This document shows positions 1-7,662 of a DNA stretch of 15,399 nucleotides, in pieces. Position 1 is the stretch's first letter. Each line of letters opens with the position of its first letter. Made by a program: the position numbers and the translations under genes. Source of the stretch: JBPESN01 sp051710625 (GTDB lineage Bacteria > Pseudomonadota > Gammaproteobacteria > Enterobacterales > Enterobacteriaceae); contig NZ_JBPESN010000053.1 in NCBI RefSeq assembly GCF_051710625.1, positions 1 to 15,399 on the forward strand, read 5' to 3'. The notes under the pieces are model-generated. The model was not told where the DNA came from and did no database searches. It saw only the letters and a list, made by a program, of their open reading frames with translations.

Positions 1-280
1 AGGCCATTATCTATCTCATTTCATTATTTTTATGATTTACTAATATTTTTTAACCTAATTCACATATATCTAATGGATGCCCAAAAGGCGTTTAAACTAC
101 CTTTAAATCTGCTCAAACCACAGTCATCCGAGTCTAGAATTTAGTGCAAAAAAATCATTTTTTGCCTATTTTTTTGCGACGAGTCCAGAATCTATAAAAT
201 CTCTGTAAGCCTCGCCATTAAAGGGCTTCCGGCTAACCCATCGTTTAACTTAAGAGTCCAGAAATGATTGCCGTCCCACA
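1..280. mobile_element. Non-coding end of an insertion element (IS21-like?) inserted in aldB
   Basis: This AT-rich stretch differs sharply from the GC-rich DNA after it and shows no coding frame. The aldB reading frame on the minus strand follows the family up to its Gly-Gly-Ile codons and loses similarity at about 280. Read from there into the element, the minus strand starts TGTGGGACGG, so the element would begin with TG. Three copies of GAGTCYAGAA lie inside this end (130, 181, 254). TG/CA termini with several spaced repeats are typical of IS21-family elements, which is why I suggest that family; no transposase is visible to confirm it. The rest of the element lies outside the window. Confidence 0.55.
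130..263. repeat. Three spaced 10-bp direct repeats, GAGTCYAGAA
   Basis: Copies lie at 130-139 (GAGTCTAGAA), 181-190 (GAGTCCAGAA) and 254-263 (GAGTCCAGAA), with start-to-start distances of 51 and 73 bases. All are in the same orientation, and the outermost ends 17 bases from the inferred element terminus. They look like transposase-binding repeats. A hairpin with arms GCAAAAAA/TTTTTTGC lies between the first two copies at 146-165. Confidence 0.6.
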
Positions 281-572
281 ATTCCCCCTTCCGGCGCGCG
301 GATACAGGAAGCGAAATAGCGGAAATGCTCAATCGTCAGCGGCACATCGCCAGCCAGGGTTTCGCGGATGGGCTTGCCGTTATCCCAGGTTTCCACCGAT
401 GCCAAAAGCTCCAGATTTTGCTCCATACGCTCGGCGATGCGATGCAGTATCGCGGCCCGTTCCTGCACCGAGGTTGCCGCCCATGCGGCGCACGCCGCAT
501 GGGCGGCGTCAAGCGCCAGATCGATATCGCTTCGCCGGGAATCAGGCTTGTGATAGGGGGATTGTGCGCCAT
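281..572 (-). pseudogene. aldB: Aldehyde dehydrogenase AldB, N-terminal remnant
   Basis: AldB oxidises aldehydes to carboxylic acids in the cytoplasm using NAD(P). The minus strand starts at ATG 572 behind a GGAGAG ribosome-binding site and reads MAHNPPITSLIPGEA, matching the AldB N-terminus. It then jumps, out of frame, to DIDLALDAAH, so about 48 residues near positions 15-62 are missing. The shifted frame continues through the recognisable segment QERAAILHRIAERMEQ, ETWDNGKPIRET and HFRYFASCIRAPEGGI. Similarity stops at about 281, where the insertion element begins. The catalytic Cys and Glu of the family lie beyond the break and are absent. Only about a fifth of the roughly 510-residue protein is left, so this is a dead fragment. 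Assignment to AldB rather than another aldehyde dehydrogenase rests on the near-identical 'DNGKPIRET...DHFRYFASCIRA' region. Confidence 0.88.
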
Positions 573-739
573 GGCTCTCTCCTTCACGCTGGTTGCCTTA
601 CCGGTCGGTTGACCGATGTCAGCGTACAACATCGACACGCGGCGATAAGCGGTCTGAACGCTCTATCCATAACGTTAACGCCGCGCCACGGCGATGAACA
701 GGACCGGCGGGAAGGAAAATCGCAGTTATCAGAGCGGCT

Positions 740-1124
740 TCACACTTTAGCGGCGAGGGTTTCATTGCTATACAAGCCGGCTGTGGCTGGCGGCAAAGTC
801 CGGGCAAAACTTTCACGACTGAATAGCCGCTCGGCCATTGCCACCAGCGCCGCCCATTCTTTCACCCGCAGCGCGTCACGGGAGTCGGCCGGCAGTAATG
901 CCGGTTCGGGCTGTAACCATTCCAGATAGTCCGCGATCTAAAGAGGGGTGGCAATGGGTTTCCCCCTGCGCGTCAATCAATACCGGCGCGCAACCCAAAG
1001 GACTGATGGCTGTCGATAGCGTGCTATCTACCGCGTGGACCAGGGTAAACGGCAGATTTTTCTCAAGCAATATCATCAAAATTTTGCGCACAAAGGGACA
1101 GGAATAACTGCCGATGAGCTTCAT
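740..1124 (-). pseudogene. yibF: YibF glutathione S-transferase homologue, frameshifted and internally deleted
   Basis: The start at ATG 1124 has a strong GGAGG site 7 bases upstream. The first frame gives MKLIGSYSCPFVRKILMILLEKNLPF, the thioredoxin-fold N-terminus of YibF with its Ser/Cys-Pro motif, and continues to PVLIDAQGETHCHPSL. At about 940 the homology moves to another frame: IADYLEWLQPEPALLPADSRDALRVKEWAALV. It then jumps directly to AERLFSRESFARTLPPATA, the C-terminal end of the protein, and stops at 740-742. Compared with the usual 202 residues, roughly 95 residues of the helical C-terminal domain are missing. One frameshift plus a large deletion make function very unlikely. The family binds glutathione; the substrate of YibF is not established. 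In E. coli this gene is followed by selA and selB; here the next locus is aldB. Confidence 0.85.
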
Positions 1125-1306
1125 GATACGCCTCCGTTTGCCGGTTTTGAGATAGACAGTATGGCGCAAAGGGACATAGTCGGTGAAAGAGCCGCTTTCA
1201 CCGCCTGCTCCTGAACAGCATACTGGCGGCCCTTGCGGCGCGTCCAGCAAATTCCTCGGCCGGGTGCCGACACTAACCATCAGCACAGGCCGCCCGCGGT
1301 CAGATG

Positions 1307-1906
1307 TTAATGAAACGCGACCGTCCCCAGCACCTGTTTCACCAGCAGATTGTGCTGCGTCAGATTTTTGGCCGGCGTGAGTACCTGCAAGGTCAACACA
1401 TTACCGGCGTAAGGCGTCGTAATGGTGGAGCCAAGCATGGCATTGTCCTCTACCGTCTGGCGGGTATCCAGGCGCAGGAATTTATGACCATCGACGGTCT
1501 CGACGCTTTGGCCAGTTTTCTGCATGTCTTTATACTGGGTTTTCAGACCGGACAAGCTGCCCTAAGCCATTTTGTTGAAAGCATCCGTGCTGGTATCGTT
1601 GGCATCGCCGCCCGCGGTCGGCACTTCGCTCACTCCAATCACCTGCTGGCGCTGCCGGTCGGTAAACACCTGAATTTTCACGCCGGGATTCTGCGCAGCA
1701 GAATCCTCGCGGGTTTGATTAACGAAAGCGCCAGGTACCTGCAGCGTCACTTTGCCGCCCAGCGCGGCGACGTCAATGCCCTTCGCCGACGATGCAGACG
1801 CGTTGCCCGTCCCGCTATCTGCCGCCGACGCCACGCCGGACGTGCCTGCCAGCCCGGCGGCCGTCATCATAAGGAATAGTGAGATTTTAATATTATGCCT
1901 GGTCAT
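1307..1906 (-). pseudogene. DcrB-like exported protein with one in-frame amber stop
   Basis: The start at ATG 1906 (MTRHNIKISLFLMM) follows a GAGGG site. A signal peptide of about 28 residues ends in ASA-AD, a signal peptidase I type site with no lipobox, so the product would be periplasmic rather than a lipoprotein. The mature part contains GGKVTLQVPGAFVNQT and KIQVFTDRQRQQVIGVSEVP, and ends with LTPAKNLTQHNLLVKQVLGTV. This pattern recalls DcrB (YhhR), an envelope protein, but similarity is modest and the name is tentative. The frame is open over about 199 codons except for TAG at 1562-1564, after NKMA; reading resumes at once in the same frame with GSLSGLKTQYKDMQK. No frameshift or deletion is apparent, so this is the least decayed of the broken genes. 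The open frame extends upstream to 2236, but that part is not signal-peptide-like and was not used. Confidence 0.55.
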
Positions 1907-2026
1907 AGCCCTCAACCCTTCTCCGCAATGGTGTTCCATTAAACGTAGCAAGGGGCTCTGAATTACGCAACTTACTGAAAAAGAAAACTGTTTAGGTAAA
2001 GTCAACCGTTTGCCCGCCTTGAGGGC

Positions 2027-2055
2027 TTGCAGCGCCCGCCAGAGCAGCGAATAAT
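2027..2055 (+). promoter_or_regulatory. Candidate fdhD promoter
   Basis: A TTGCAG hexamer (2027-2032) and AATAAT (2050-2055) are separated by 17 bases. Transcription would start near 2062, about 27 bases before the proposed GTG start of fdhD. Match to the sigma-70 consensus is four of six and five of six. This is a consensus match only. Confidence 0.4.
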
Positions 2056-2088
2056 AACGCCCTACTAGCATTGAGGGAGAAAACCATC

Positions 2089-2774
2089 GTGAAACACACC
2101 GCTTTCCACGCTGAGGACACCCGGCCCGGCATGAGTCAATCCAGCGGCCGCCGGCGCGGGCAGCTCGATTGAACGGAGCCGGACTCGCTGACCGAAGAAG
2201 TGCCGGTCGCGCTGCTTGTACAACAGTATCTCCCACGTGGTGGTGATGGCGTCGCCAAAAGAACTGGACGCCTTCGCCCTCGGCTTCTCACTATCCGAAG
2301 GCATTATCGCTTCGCCGGCGGATATCTACGGAATCGACATCGGGCCGGCCCGACAGGGTCTACAGGTTCAGGTCGAGCTTTCCAGCCGTCGCTTCATGGC
2401 GCTGAAAGCGCAGCGCCGGGCGCCGGGGGCGCTGGCGCGGCTTGATCGGGCGCTGGATTGATCGCAAGAGGTGCAGCTCATCGGCCGGCTTACGGGCTGC
2501 ACCCACGCCGCAGCCTGGATCTCGCCGGAAGGGGAACTGTGCTATGGCGCCGAGGACGTCGGCCGCCACGTGGCGCAGGCCCAGCAGTGCCCGTTATAAA
2601 ATGCTGCAAAAGGCCGCCATGTGCAGCATGGAAATTCTGTTCGCCGTTTCCGCCGCCACGTCGCTGGCGGTGGAGGTTGTCGGACGCTGCGGCATGACGT
2701 TGGTGGGGTTTAGTAACCCGGGACGCGCCATGGTCTTTACCCATCCGACGCGGATCGTTGAAAACCTAAGTTAA
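2089..2774 (+). pseudogene. fdhD: FdhD, sulfur carrier for formate dehydrogenase maturation, heavily decayed
   Basis: FdhD passes sulfur from IscS to the molybdenum cofactor of formate dehydrogenases. The likely start is GTG 2089 behind GAGGGAGA. The frame meets TGA at 2170-2172, then gives EEVPVAL, and a shift at about 2215 moves the homology to YNSISHVVVMASPKELDAFA and LGFSLSEGIIASPADIYG. After LSSRRFMALKAQRR about 30 residues are missing, including the CGVCG segment whose cysteine is essential in E. coli FdhD. A second TGA lies at 2459-2461; the same frame then reads LIGRLTGCTHAAAW and EDVGRHVA. A further shift and a deletion of about 35 residues follow before ARYKMLQKAAMCSMEILFAV and LVGFSNPGRAMVFTHPTRI, ending at TAA 2772-2774. 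With at least two stops, two shifts and two deletions it cannot make a working protein. Confidence 0.92.
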
Positions 2775-2800
2775 CCTTGTTCTTTTTAAAGTCACCGACA

Positions 2801-2832
2801 AACGTTTTATTCAACGTTTAATTAACTATAAT
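2801..2832 (+). promoter_or_regulatory. sodA promoter region with a tandem 11-bp near-repeat
   Basis: TATAAT lies at 2827-2832, 70 bases before sodA. The -35 position is poor (around GTTTTA, 2804-2809), which would fit a promoter that depends on activators. Directly upstream are AACGTTTTATT (2801-2811) and AACGTTTAATT (2813-2823), two near-identical copies 12 bases apart on the same helix face. In E. coli sodA is controlled by SoxRS, Fur, ArcA and FNR; which regulator might use this repeat cannot be told from the sequence. Confidence 0.45.
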
Positions 2833-2902
2833 GATCGGATTGCTTACGCGACCCTAACATGCATTTAAAAGGGGCCGGTTCAACTAAAATGGAGAGATTG
2901 AT

Positions 2903-3520
2903 ATGAGCTTTACGCTACCTTCCCTGCCTTATTGCTATGACGCCCTGGAACCGCATTTCGACAAAGAAACGATGGAAATCCATCACACTAAACACCATCA
3001 GATCTATGTTAATAACGCCAATGGCGCCCTGGAAAGCCTGCCGGAATTCGCCAATCTGCTCGTCGACGACCTGATCCAAAAACTGGACCAGCTTCCGGTG
3101 AACAAAAAGACCGTGCTGCGCAACAACGCCGGCGGCCATGCCAATCACAGCCTGTTCTGGAAGGGTTTGAAACAAGGTACGACCCTGCAGGGCGAACTGA
3201 AAAGCGCTATCGAACGTGATTTCGGCAGCGTTGACGCGTTTAAAGAAGCGTTTGAGAAGACCGCCACCACCCGCTTCGGTTCCGGCTGGGCCTGGCTTGT
3301 GAAAAAAGACGGCAAACTGGCCGTCGTGTCCACCGTTAACCAGGACAACCCGCTGATGGGCGAAGCGATTTCCGGGACCTCTGGCTACCCGATTCTGAGC
3401 CTGGACGTTTGGGAGCACGCTTACTACCTGAAATACCAGAACCGCCGCCCGGACTACATCAAGTCATTTTGGAACGTGGTGAACTGGGATGAAGCGGCCG
3501 CACGTTTCAGCCACGCCTGA
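2903..3520 (+). CDS. sodA: Manganese superoxide dismutase
   Basis: This intact 205-residue protein is nearly the same length as E. coli SodA (206) and aligns along its whole length. It converts superoxide to oxygen and hydrogen peroxide in the cytoplasm, normally as a dimer. The four metal ligands are present: His27, His82, Asp168 and His172, the last two in the signature DVWEHAYY. The segment NQDNPLMG with Gln147 and NNAGGHANH are those of the Mn rather than the Fe enzyme. The start ATG has GGAGAG at 2891-2896. It has its own promoter region upstream and a strong terminator 44 bases after the stop, so it is a single-gene unit. It survives intact between the ruined fdhD and the ruined mannitol operon, which suggests that selection maintains it. 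Confidence 0.98.
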   Translation: MSFTLPSLPYCYDALEPHFDKETMEIHHTKHHQIYVNNANGALESLPEFANLLVDDLIQKLDQLPVNKKTVLRNNAGGHANHSLFWKGLKQGTTLQGELKSAIERDFGSVDAFKEAFEKTATTRFGSGWAWLVKKDGKLAVVSTVNQDNPLMGEAISGTSGYPILSLDVWEHAYYLKYQNRRPDYIKSFWNVVNWDEAAARFSHA

Positions 3521-3563
3521 TTCGCGTTGCGGCGCACACCGACACCGGGTAGCGCCCGCCCGT

Positions 3564-3587
3564 CCCCGCCCCGGCGGGGATTTTTTT
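3564..3587 (+). terminator. Rho-independent terminator of sodA
   Basis: CCCCGCC and GGCGGGG form a GC-rich stem (3564-3579), with its central bases forming the loop, followed after one A by seven Ts (3581-3587). It lies 43 bases after the sodA stop codon. Confidence 0.88.
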
Positions 3588-3763
3588 GCCCGTGCACCGG
3601 CGAATTAATGCGCGGCCAGGCCTGAGTCTAGGCCGTGACGTCAGCAGTGACACATGTGCAGCCATGCATTTGCGGAGGAAGCAGGCCTTAGGTGAAGGCA
3701 ACCGCCGATCCGCAAGCGCCGCGACCGCAGGGCGAAGGCGCCGACGTGAAACCGGCGCGGCGG

Positions 3764-4374
3764 TTATTTCAGCAATAACTGATCGGAGAACGCTTTTTTG
3801 GCACTAACTTCGCACCAGATATTCGGTGGCGGAGAGGACCATGGTCGAGCGCACCATTTGCTGCTAGCACTGCCGTTGCATCTTCGCCAGCGCTTCATCC
3901 TCCGGCGCACGCGAGATTTGCGGCGATGGCGGAAACGCGGCGACACAATGCAACTCGCCAAACGGCCTCAAAATTTTATCGTCGGTAAAGCGATAATCGC
4001 TTGGATCCTGCTGCAATTCTTCATGCAGCGCCATCAGCAGTCCGGCGTCTTCGTACTCCTGGCGGCTTATCACCCCGAGCGCATAAACCAATTTCAGGCG
4101 CGACGACACAGTTCCGCCAGCGGGGCCCGGCGCCCGCCCGCAGCGGCTCCACGGCGTATTTGACCGCATAGTCATCCTTGCGGAACACCTGCGTCACCAA
4201 AATGGCTACGGCTTCCGCCAGCAGCGTAATCGCCGCCCGCAAAAACTCCCGCACCGTGGTTCCGGCATTCAGGCGTTCGAGCACGCAGTTTTCCAGCAGC
4301 TGAGTTTTTCCGTCATGTTGCACACCATGTAGCGGGCCAGGGGGCAGGATCGTGTTCGCCTTCGGTTCTGTCGG
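3764..4374 (-). pseudogene. mtlR: Mannitol operon repressor MtlR, broken
   Basis: MtlR represses the mannitol operon in E. coli and is its last gene, as here. Clear homology begins straight after the mtlD stop, in the same frame, but with no start codon: the MtlR-like N-terminal stretch runs TEPKANTILPPGPLHG and the first usable start is GTG 4323, which would drop about 18 residues. ENCVLERLNAG and QVFRKDDYAVKYAVEPL follow. Near 4160 the homology changes frame to SSRLKLVYALGVISRQEYED, ALHEELQQ and FTDDKILRPFGELHCVAAFP. TAG at 3864-3866 interrupts it before QQMVRSTMVLSATEYL, another TAG occurs at 3804-3806, and the C-terminus SAKKAFSDQLLLK is in a third frame ending at 3764. Two shifts and two stops make it a pseudogene. 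Confidence 0.9.
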
Positions 4375-5485
4375 TTACTGCATGGCGTTATAGGCATTCA
4401 CCACTTGCGCGACAACTTTACTGTCTTCTTCCAGTCCGGAGACGTTGGCCAGCGACGCCTGCGGACCGACCTCGGCCAGCAATGCCGCCCACTTCCGCCT
4501 GCGGGTCCTGGTCGCTGTGGATAGTGCATCGCTGCGGCTATGCCGGTCACCAGATTGGCATGGCCAAGACCGTATTCCAACGTACCGCGCAAGGGCTTGA
4601 TTAATTGATCGCCAGCGCCCAGTTTGCGCAACGGCTGCCGGCCACCGCGTTCCACGTCATCATGCAAACAGGGATTCTCAAAGCGCTGAAGAATTTTGTT
4701 GATATAGGCGGCATGCTTTTGCGCATCAAAACCATAACGATTGATAAGCACCGCTCCGCTCTCCTCAATCGCGCCCTTCACCGTCTGGCGGACAGCCAGA
4801 TCCAGAATGGCATCGCGGACGGTCTGATGGCCGGCGAGCTGGCCCAGATAAGCGGTAATGGCGTGGCCCGTATTTAGAGTAAACAGCTTACGCTCCACAA
4901 AAACCATCAGATTGTCGGTCAGTTCCATGCCGGCGAGAGCGGGCGGAACGCCTTTGAATGGGGTTTTATCCACAATTCACTCGCTAAAACTCTCGACCGT
5001 CACCGCCAGCGGGTCGTCGCTGGCCGCTTCAACCAGCGGCACGATGCGGTCCACGGCGGAATCGACAAAGCCGACATGCTGGTCAACCCAGGCATGATAG
5101 CGCGGCGCCAGCGCACCATGTTCTCACAGGCGATAATGTTCAGCGGCTGTGTGCTGCCGCCGTCATGTCGCTTAACCAGACCGCGGGCAATGGCGGGCGC
5201 AATGCGTTTAAGGATCTGCGGACCGACCGCCGGCGTCACCAAATCCACGCTGGCGATAGCCGCAACGACGTCGTCGCTGCCGCTGTGCACCGCGCTGACC
5301 CCGCGCACGGTCTCTACCTGCGCCTGTTCATCCACTACCCGCACCTGGTATTGGTGGCGCTGGTTCAGCGCGTCGAAAACCTGCTGGTTCACATCAGCGA
5401 AAACCACCTCAACACCGGCATCGGCCAACAATTTACCGATAACCCCGCGGCCGATATTCCCTGCTCTGAAATGTAATGCTTTCAT
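4375..5485 (-). pseudogene. mtlD: Mannitol-1-phosphate 5-dehydrogenase MtlD, broken
   Basis: MtlD oxidises mannitol 1-phosphate to fructose 6-phosphate with NAD. The start at ATG 5485 gives MKALHFRAGNIGRGVIGKLL; the first glycine of the nucleotide-binding GxGxxG motif (residue 7) is Arg. Homology runs to NIIACENMVR, then about 17 codons are lost with a frame change near 5100 before HAWVDQHVGFVDSAVDRIVP. An in-frame TGA at 4977-4979 takes the place of a family Trp between ESFSE and IVDKTPFKG. The frame then reads well through ELTDNLMVFVERKLFTLNTG and DDVERGGRQPLRKLGAGD to GIAAAMHY. Another shift follows, and the true C-terminus, SLANVSGLEEDSKVVAQVV, ends at TAA 4375-4377. The full homologous span is close to the usual 382 codons, but the gene cannot be expressed as one protein. 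Confidence 0.93.
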
Positions 5486-5521
5486 AACGTTAGCCTTAAA
5501 TTATCTCAGCAAAAATCTAAG

Positions 5522-5547
5522 AAAAAAAGGGGCCATGGCAGGCCTCT
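5522..5547 (-). terminator. Hairpin plus T run between mtlA and mtlD
   Basis: On the minus strand AGAGGCC and GGCCCCT pair (one mismatch) around a six-base loop and are followed by seven Ts (5528 down to 5522), 37 bases before mtlD. It has the form of an intrinsic terminator inside the operon and could have lowered mtlD and mtlR expression relative to mtlA. Confidence 0.55.
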
Positions 5548-5583
5548 TTGTTTCTTACGTCAGTGACCCGCCCGCATGCCTGG

Positions 5584-7363
5584 TCAGGACGCTTTGCCGC
5601 TCGCCAGCAGTTCCAGGACTTCCTGCACGTCGGTGGTGTGGCAAAAGCGCGCGATCACCGACTCATCGTCCAACGCGTTGGTCAAACTGGTGATGACCTG
5701 AATGTGCTCATTATTACGGGCAGCGATCCCGATCACCAGTCGGGCAATATCCTCTTCCTCATCGCCAAAGCAGACGCCGTCAGGGTACTGGCAGAATACG
5801 ACGCCGGTACGCAGGACGCGGTCCTTCGCCTCGATAGTGCTATGGGGCACAGCGATGGACTCACCCAGGTAAGTCGAGGTCAGTTTTTCACGATCCAGCA
5901 TCGTCTGAACGTATTCGGGCTGGACATAGCCCTCTTTCATTAGTTGTTCACCGGCGAAGCGGATAGCCTGCTCTTTGTGGTCTGCATGTTGACCGAGAAA
6001 AACGTTGTCTGCACTGAGGCGGAACAGGTTTTGTTCGCCGTCTTCAAAGCTGTCGTCCGACGTTGTCATTACTCTGTGCTGATTATCCTCGCTTTTTTGT
6101 ACCGCTACCAGACGCGCGGTCAGATCGCGATGGCTTATCACCAGATCGACATCGTCGGGTAAATTATTGATGGCGCTATTGGTCACGCTGATGTTCTTCA
6201 TCCCGGCCTCGTTCACCTTTCTACGCAAGACGCCGGGGCGCCCACGGCGCTCGAATCCATGCCGGCGTCGCAGGCCATAATAATTTTCCGCACCGAACTT
6301 AAATCACCCGAAGCACCTGCATTGACGGGGGCGGCGACGCCTTTGGACTGGGCTTTCATATCCTGCACACGGTGTGACGCCTCGGCTAAATTATCTTCAT
6401 TGCCGGTAGCGCGTGAGCTCTTGAGCAAAATGGACGAGATGATAAACGAAACGGCGAAAACGGCAACAATAGCGGCCAGGTTGGCGAAATAGGTGCCTTT
6501 GGGCGTCATGGCTAATACGGCCAGAATAGAGCCCGGGGAAGCCGGCGAAACCAGACCGCCGCCCAGCAGATTCAGCGTGAATACGCCAGTCATACCGCCG
6601 AGGATAACCGTGATCAACAAACGCGGATTCATCAGCACATAGGGGAAATAAATTTCGTGGATACCGCCCAGGAAATGAATGATGGCTGCACCGCCGGCGG
6701 ATTGCTTGGCGTTACCGCGGCCAAATATCATATACGCCATCAGAACACCCATACCCGGACCGGGGTTGGTTTCATCAGGATGAATATCAATTTACCGGTT
6801 TCGGTTGCCTGCTGAATGCCCAGCAGCGAGAAGATGCCGTGGTTGATGGCATTATTCAGGAACAGAATTTTGGCCGGCTCGACGAAAATGGACGTCAGCG
6901 GCAGCATGTTATAGGTCACCATCAGGTGAACGCCAGCAGCATACCCGATAATACCGGTCGAGAAGTTATTGACCAGCATCTCGAAACCGCTTTTGATTTT
7001 ACCGTCCACGGCGCGGTCGAAGCGTTTGATAGCCCAGCCGCCGAGAGGACCGGCAATCATTGAGCCGAGGAACATCGGCATATCGGCACCGGCGATAACC
7101 CCCATGGTGGTAATCGCGCCGACGACGCCACCGCGTTCGCCACCCACCATCCGGCCGCAGGTATAGCTAATCAGCAGCGGTAGCAGGTAAGTGATCATCG
7201 GGCCGACCAATTTGGCCAGCGTCGCGTTGGGTGTCCAGCCGGTAGGAATAAACAGCGCGGTGATAATACCCCAGGCGATGAAGGCGCCAATATTGGGCAT
7301 CACCATATTGCTGAGGAAGCGGCCAAAGTTCTGCACTTTGACCTTGATATCCGATGAAGACAT
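5584..7363 (-). pseudogene. mtlA: Mannitol-specific PTS enzyme IICBA (MtlA), broken
   Basis: MtlA carries mannitol across the inner membrane while phosphorylating it. The start ATG 7363 (MSSSDIKVKVQNFGRFLSNM) follows GGGGTGAG. The membrane IIC domain comes first, but about 24 residues are missing in frame between NNFSTGIIG and AAGVHLMVTYNMLPL. A one-base loss near 6776 shifts the frame before NPGPGMGVLMAYMIFGRG. The IIB domain keeps its phosphorylated Cys (codon 6270-6272, ACDAGM), although the following Gly is Asp. A second shift near 6235 precedes LRRKVNEAGMKNISVTNSAI, and about 35 residues of IIB are lost after SHRDLTA. The IIA domain is intact to the stop at 5584, with its phosphorylated His (codon 5842-5844, AVPHSTIEAKDR). 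About 580 of the usual 637 codons remain, in three frames. Confidence 0.95.
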
Positions 7364-7383
7364 AAAACTCACCCCTATTGAAA

Positions 7384-7405
7384 CGCGCTATACAATAAGA
7401 GCGCG
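7384..7405 (-). repeat. 6-bp inverted repeat in the mtlA leader
   Basis: CGCGCT (7384-7389) and AGCGCG (7400-7405) are perfect inverted arms around a 10-base loop, ending 21 bases upstream of the mtlA start. In the mRNA this would form a hairpin in the leader. It could be an operator or an RNA structure; nothing in the sequence decides. Confidence 0.4.
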
Positions 7406-7478
7406 TGAAATTTGTTGCGGCAGTGTTGCATCATCAACCGGTATTACTATTGGCAGCGCCACTCTACCACGCTCTTTT

Positions 7479-7519
7479 GTTATAGCCTGGCGAGGTTAAT
7501 TATTGCGATGCTAATCACG
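7479..7519 (-). promoter_or_regulatory. Candidate mtlA promoter with a class II-like CRP site
   Basis: A -10-like TATAAC reads on the minus strand at 7484-7479, with no good -35. A CRP-like dyad TGCGA-N6-TCACG (7504-7519) is centred about 40-41 bases upstream of the expected start near 7471, the place where CRP replaces the -35 contact. Two of the ten conserved dyad bases differ from consensus. Confidence 0.5.
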
Positions 7520-7545
7520 GGGCACCCCCCGTTTAGGGATATCTA

Positions 7546-7561
7546 GGCGATATCCATCACA
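7546..7561. promoter_or_regulatory. Weak CRP-like site upstream of mtlA
   Basis: GGCGA-TATCCA-TCACA has a perfect right half and a poor left half (two mismatches). Its centre is 42 bases, about four helical turns, from that of the promoter-proximal site. E. coli mtlA also has several CRP sites. Confidence 0.35.
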
Positions 7562-7618
7562 AATTTACCCTGAAATAAAAGTACATTTATGCATTATCAA
7601 TCAGATTATGCGCAATAT

Positions 7619-7634
7619 TGTGATATATATCACA
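7619..7634. promoter_or_regulatory. Perfect CRP binding site upstream of mtlA
   Basis: TGTGATATATATCACA is a perfect 16-bp palindrome matching the CRP consensus TGTGA-N6-TCACA exactly. It lies about 155 bases upstream of the inferred mtlA transcription start and implies cAMP-CRP activation of the operon. Confidence 0.85.
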
Positions 7635-7662
7635 TCATTGGATGGCCAATTTGTAATGAAAA

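Noticed and set aside
130..263. Three repeats considered as a CRISPR array
   Set aside because: The repeats are only 10 bp and the spacing is irregular (51 and 73); they fit an insertion-element end better.
264..929. 221-codon plus-strand open frame
   Set aside because: It lies antisense to aldB and yibF, both identified by homology, and its translation is Arg/Ala/Pro-rich with no recognisable family.
1304..1879. 191-codon plus-strand open frame
   Set aside because: Antisense shadow of the DcrB-like gene, which has a ribosome-binding site, a signal peptide and a conserved-looking mature part.
1907..2236. Longer start of the DcrB-like frame at 2236
   Set aside because: The extension is Arg-rich, overlaps the fdhD leader and would bury the signal peptide; ATG 1906 has a good ribosome-binding site.
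2915..3418. Minus-strand open frame within sodA
   Set aside because: Exact shadow of the intact sodA gene.
2170..4979. In-frame TGA codons in fdhD and mtlD as selenocysteine or recoding
   Set aside because: The same genes also have frameshifts and deletions, no SECIS-like hairpin was seen, and the codons replace ordinary residues; simple decay explains them.
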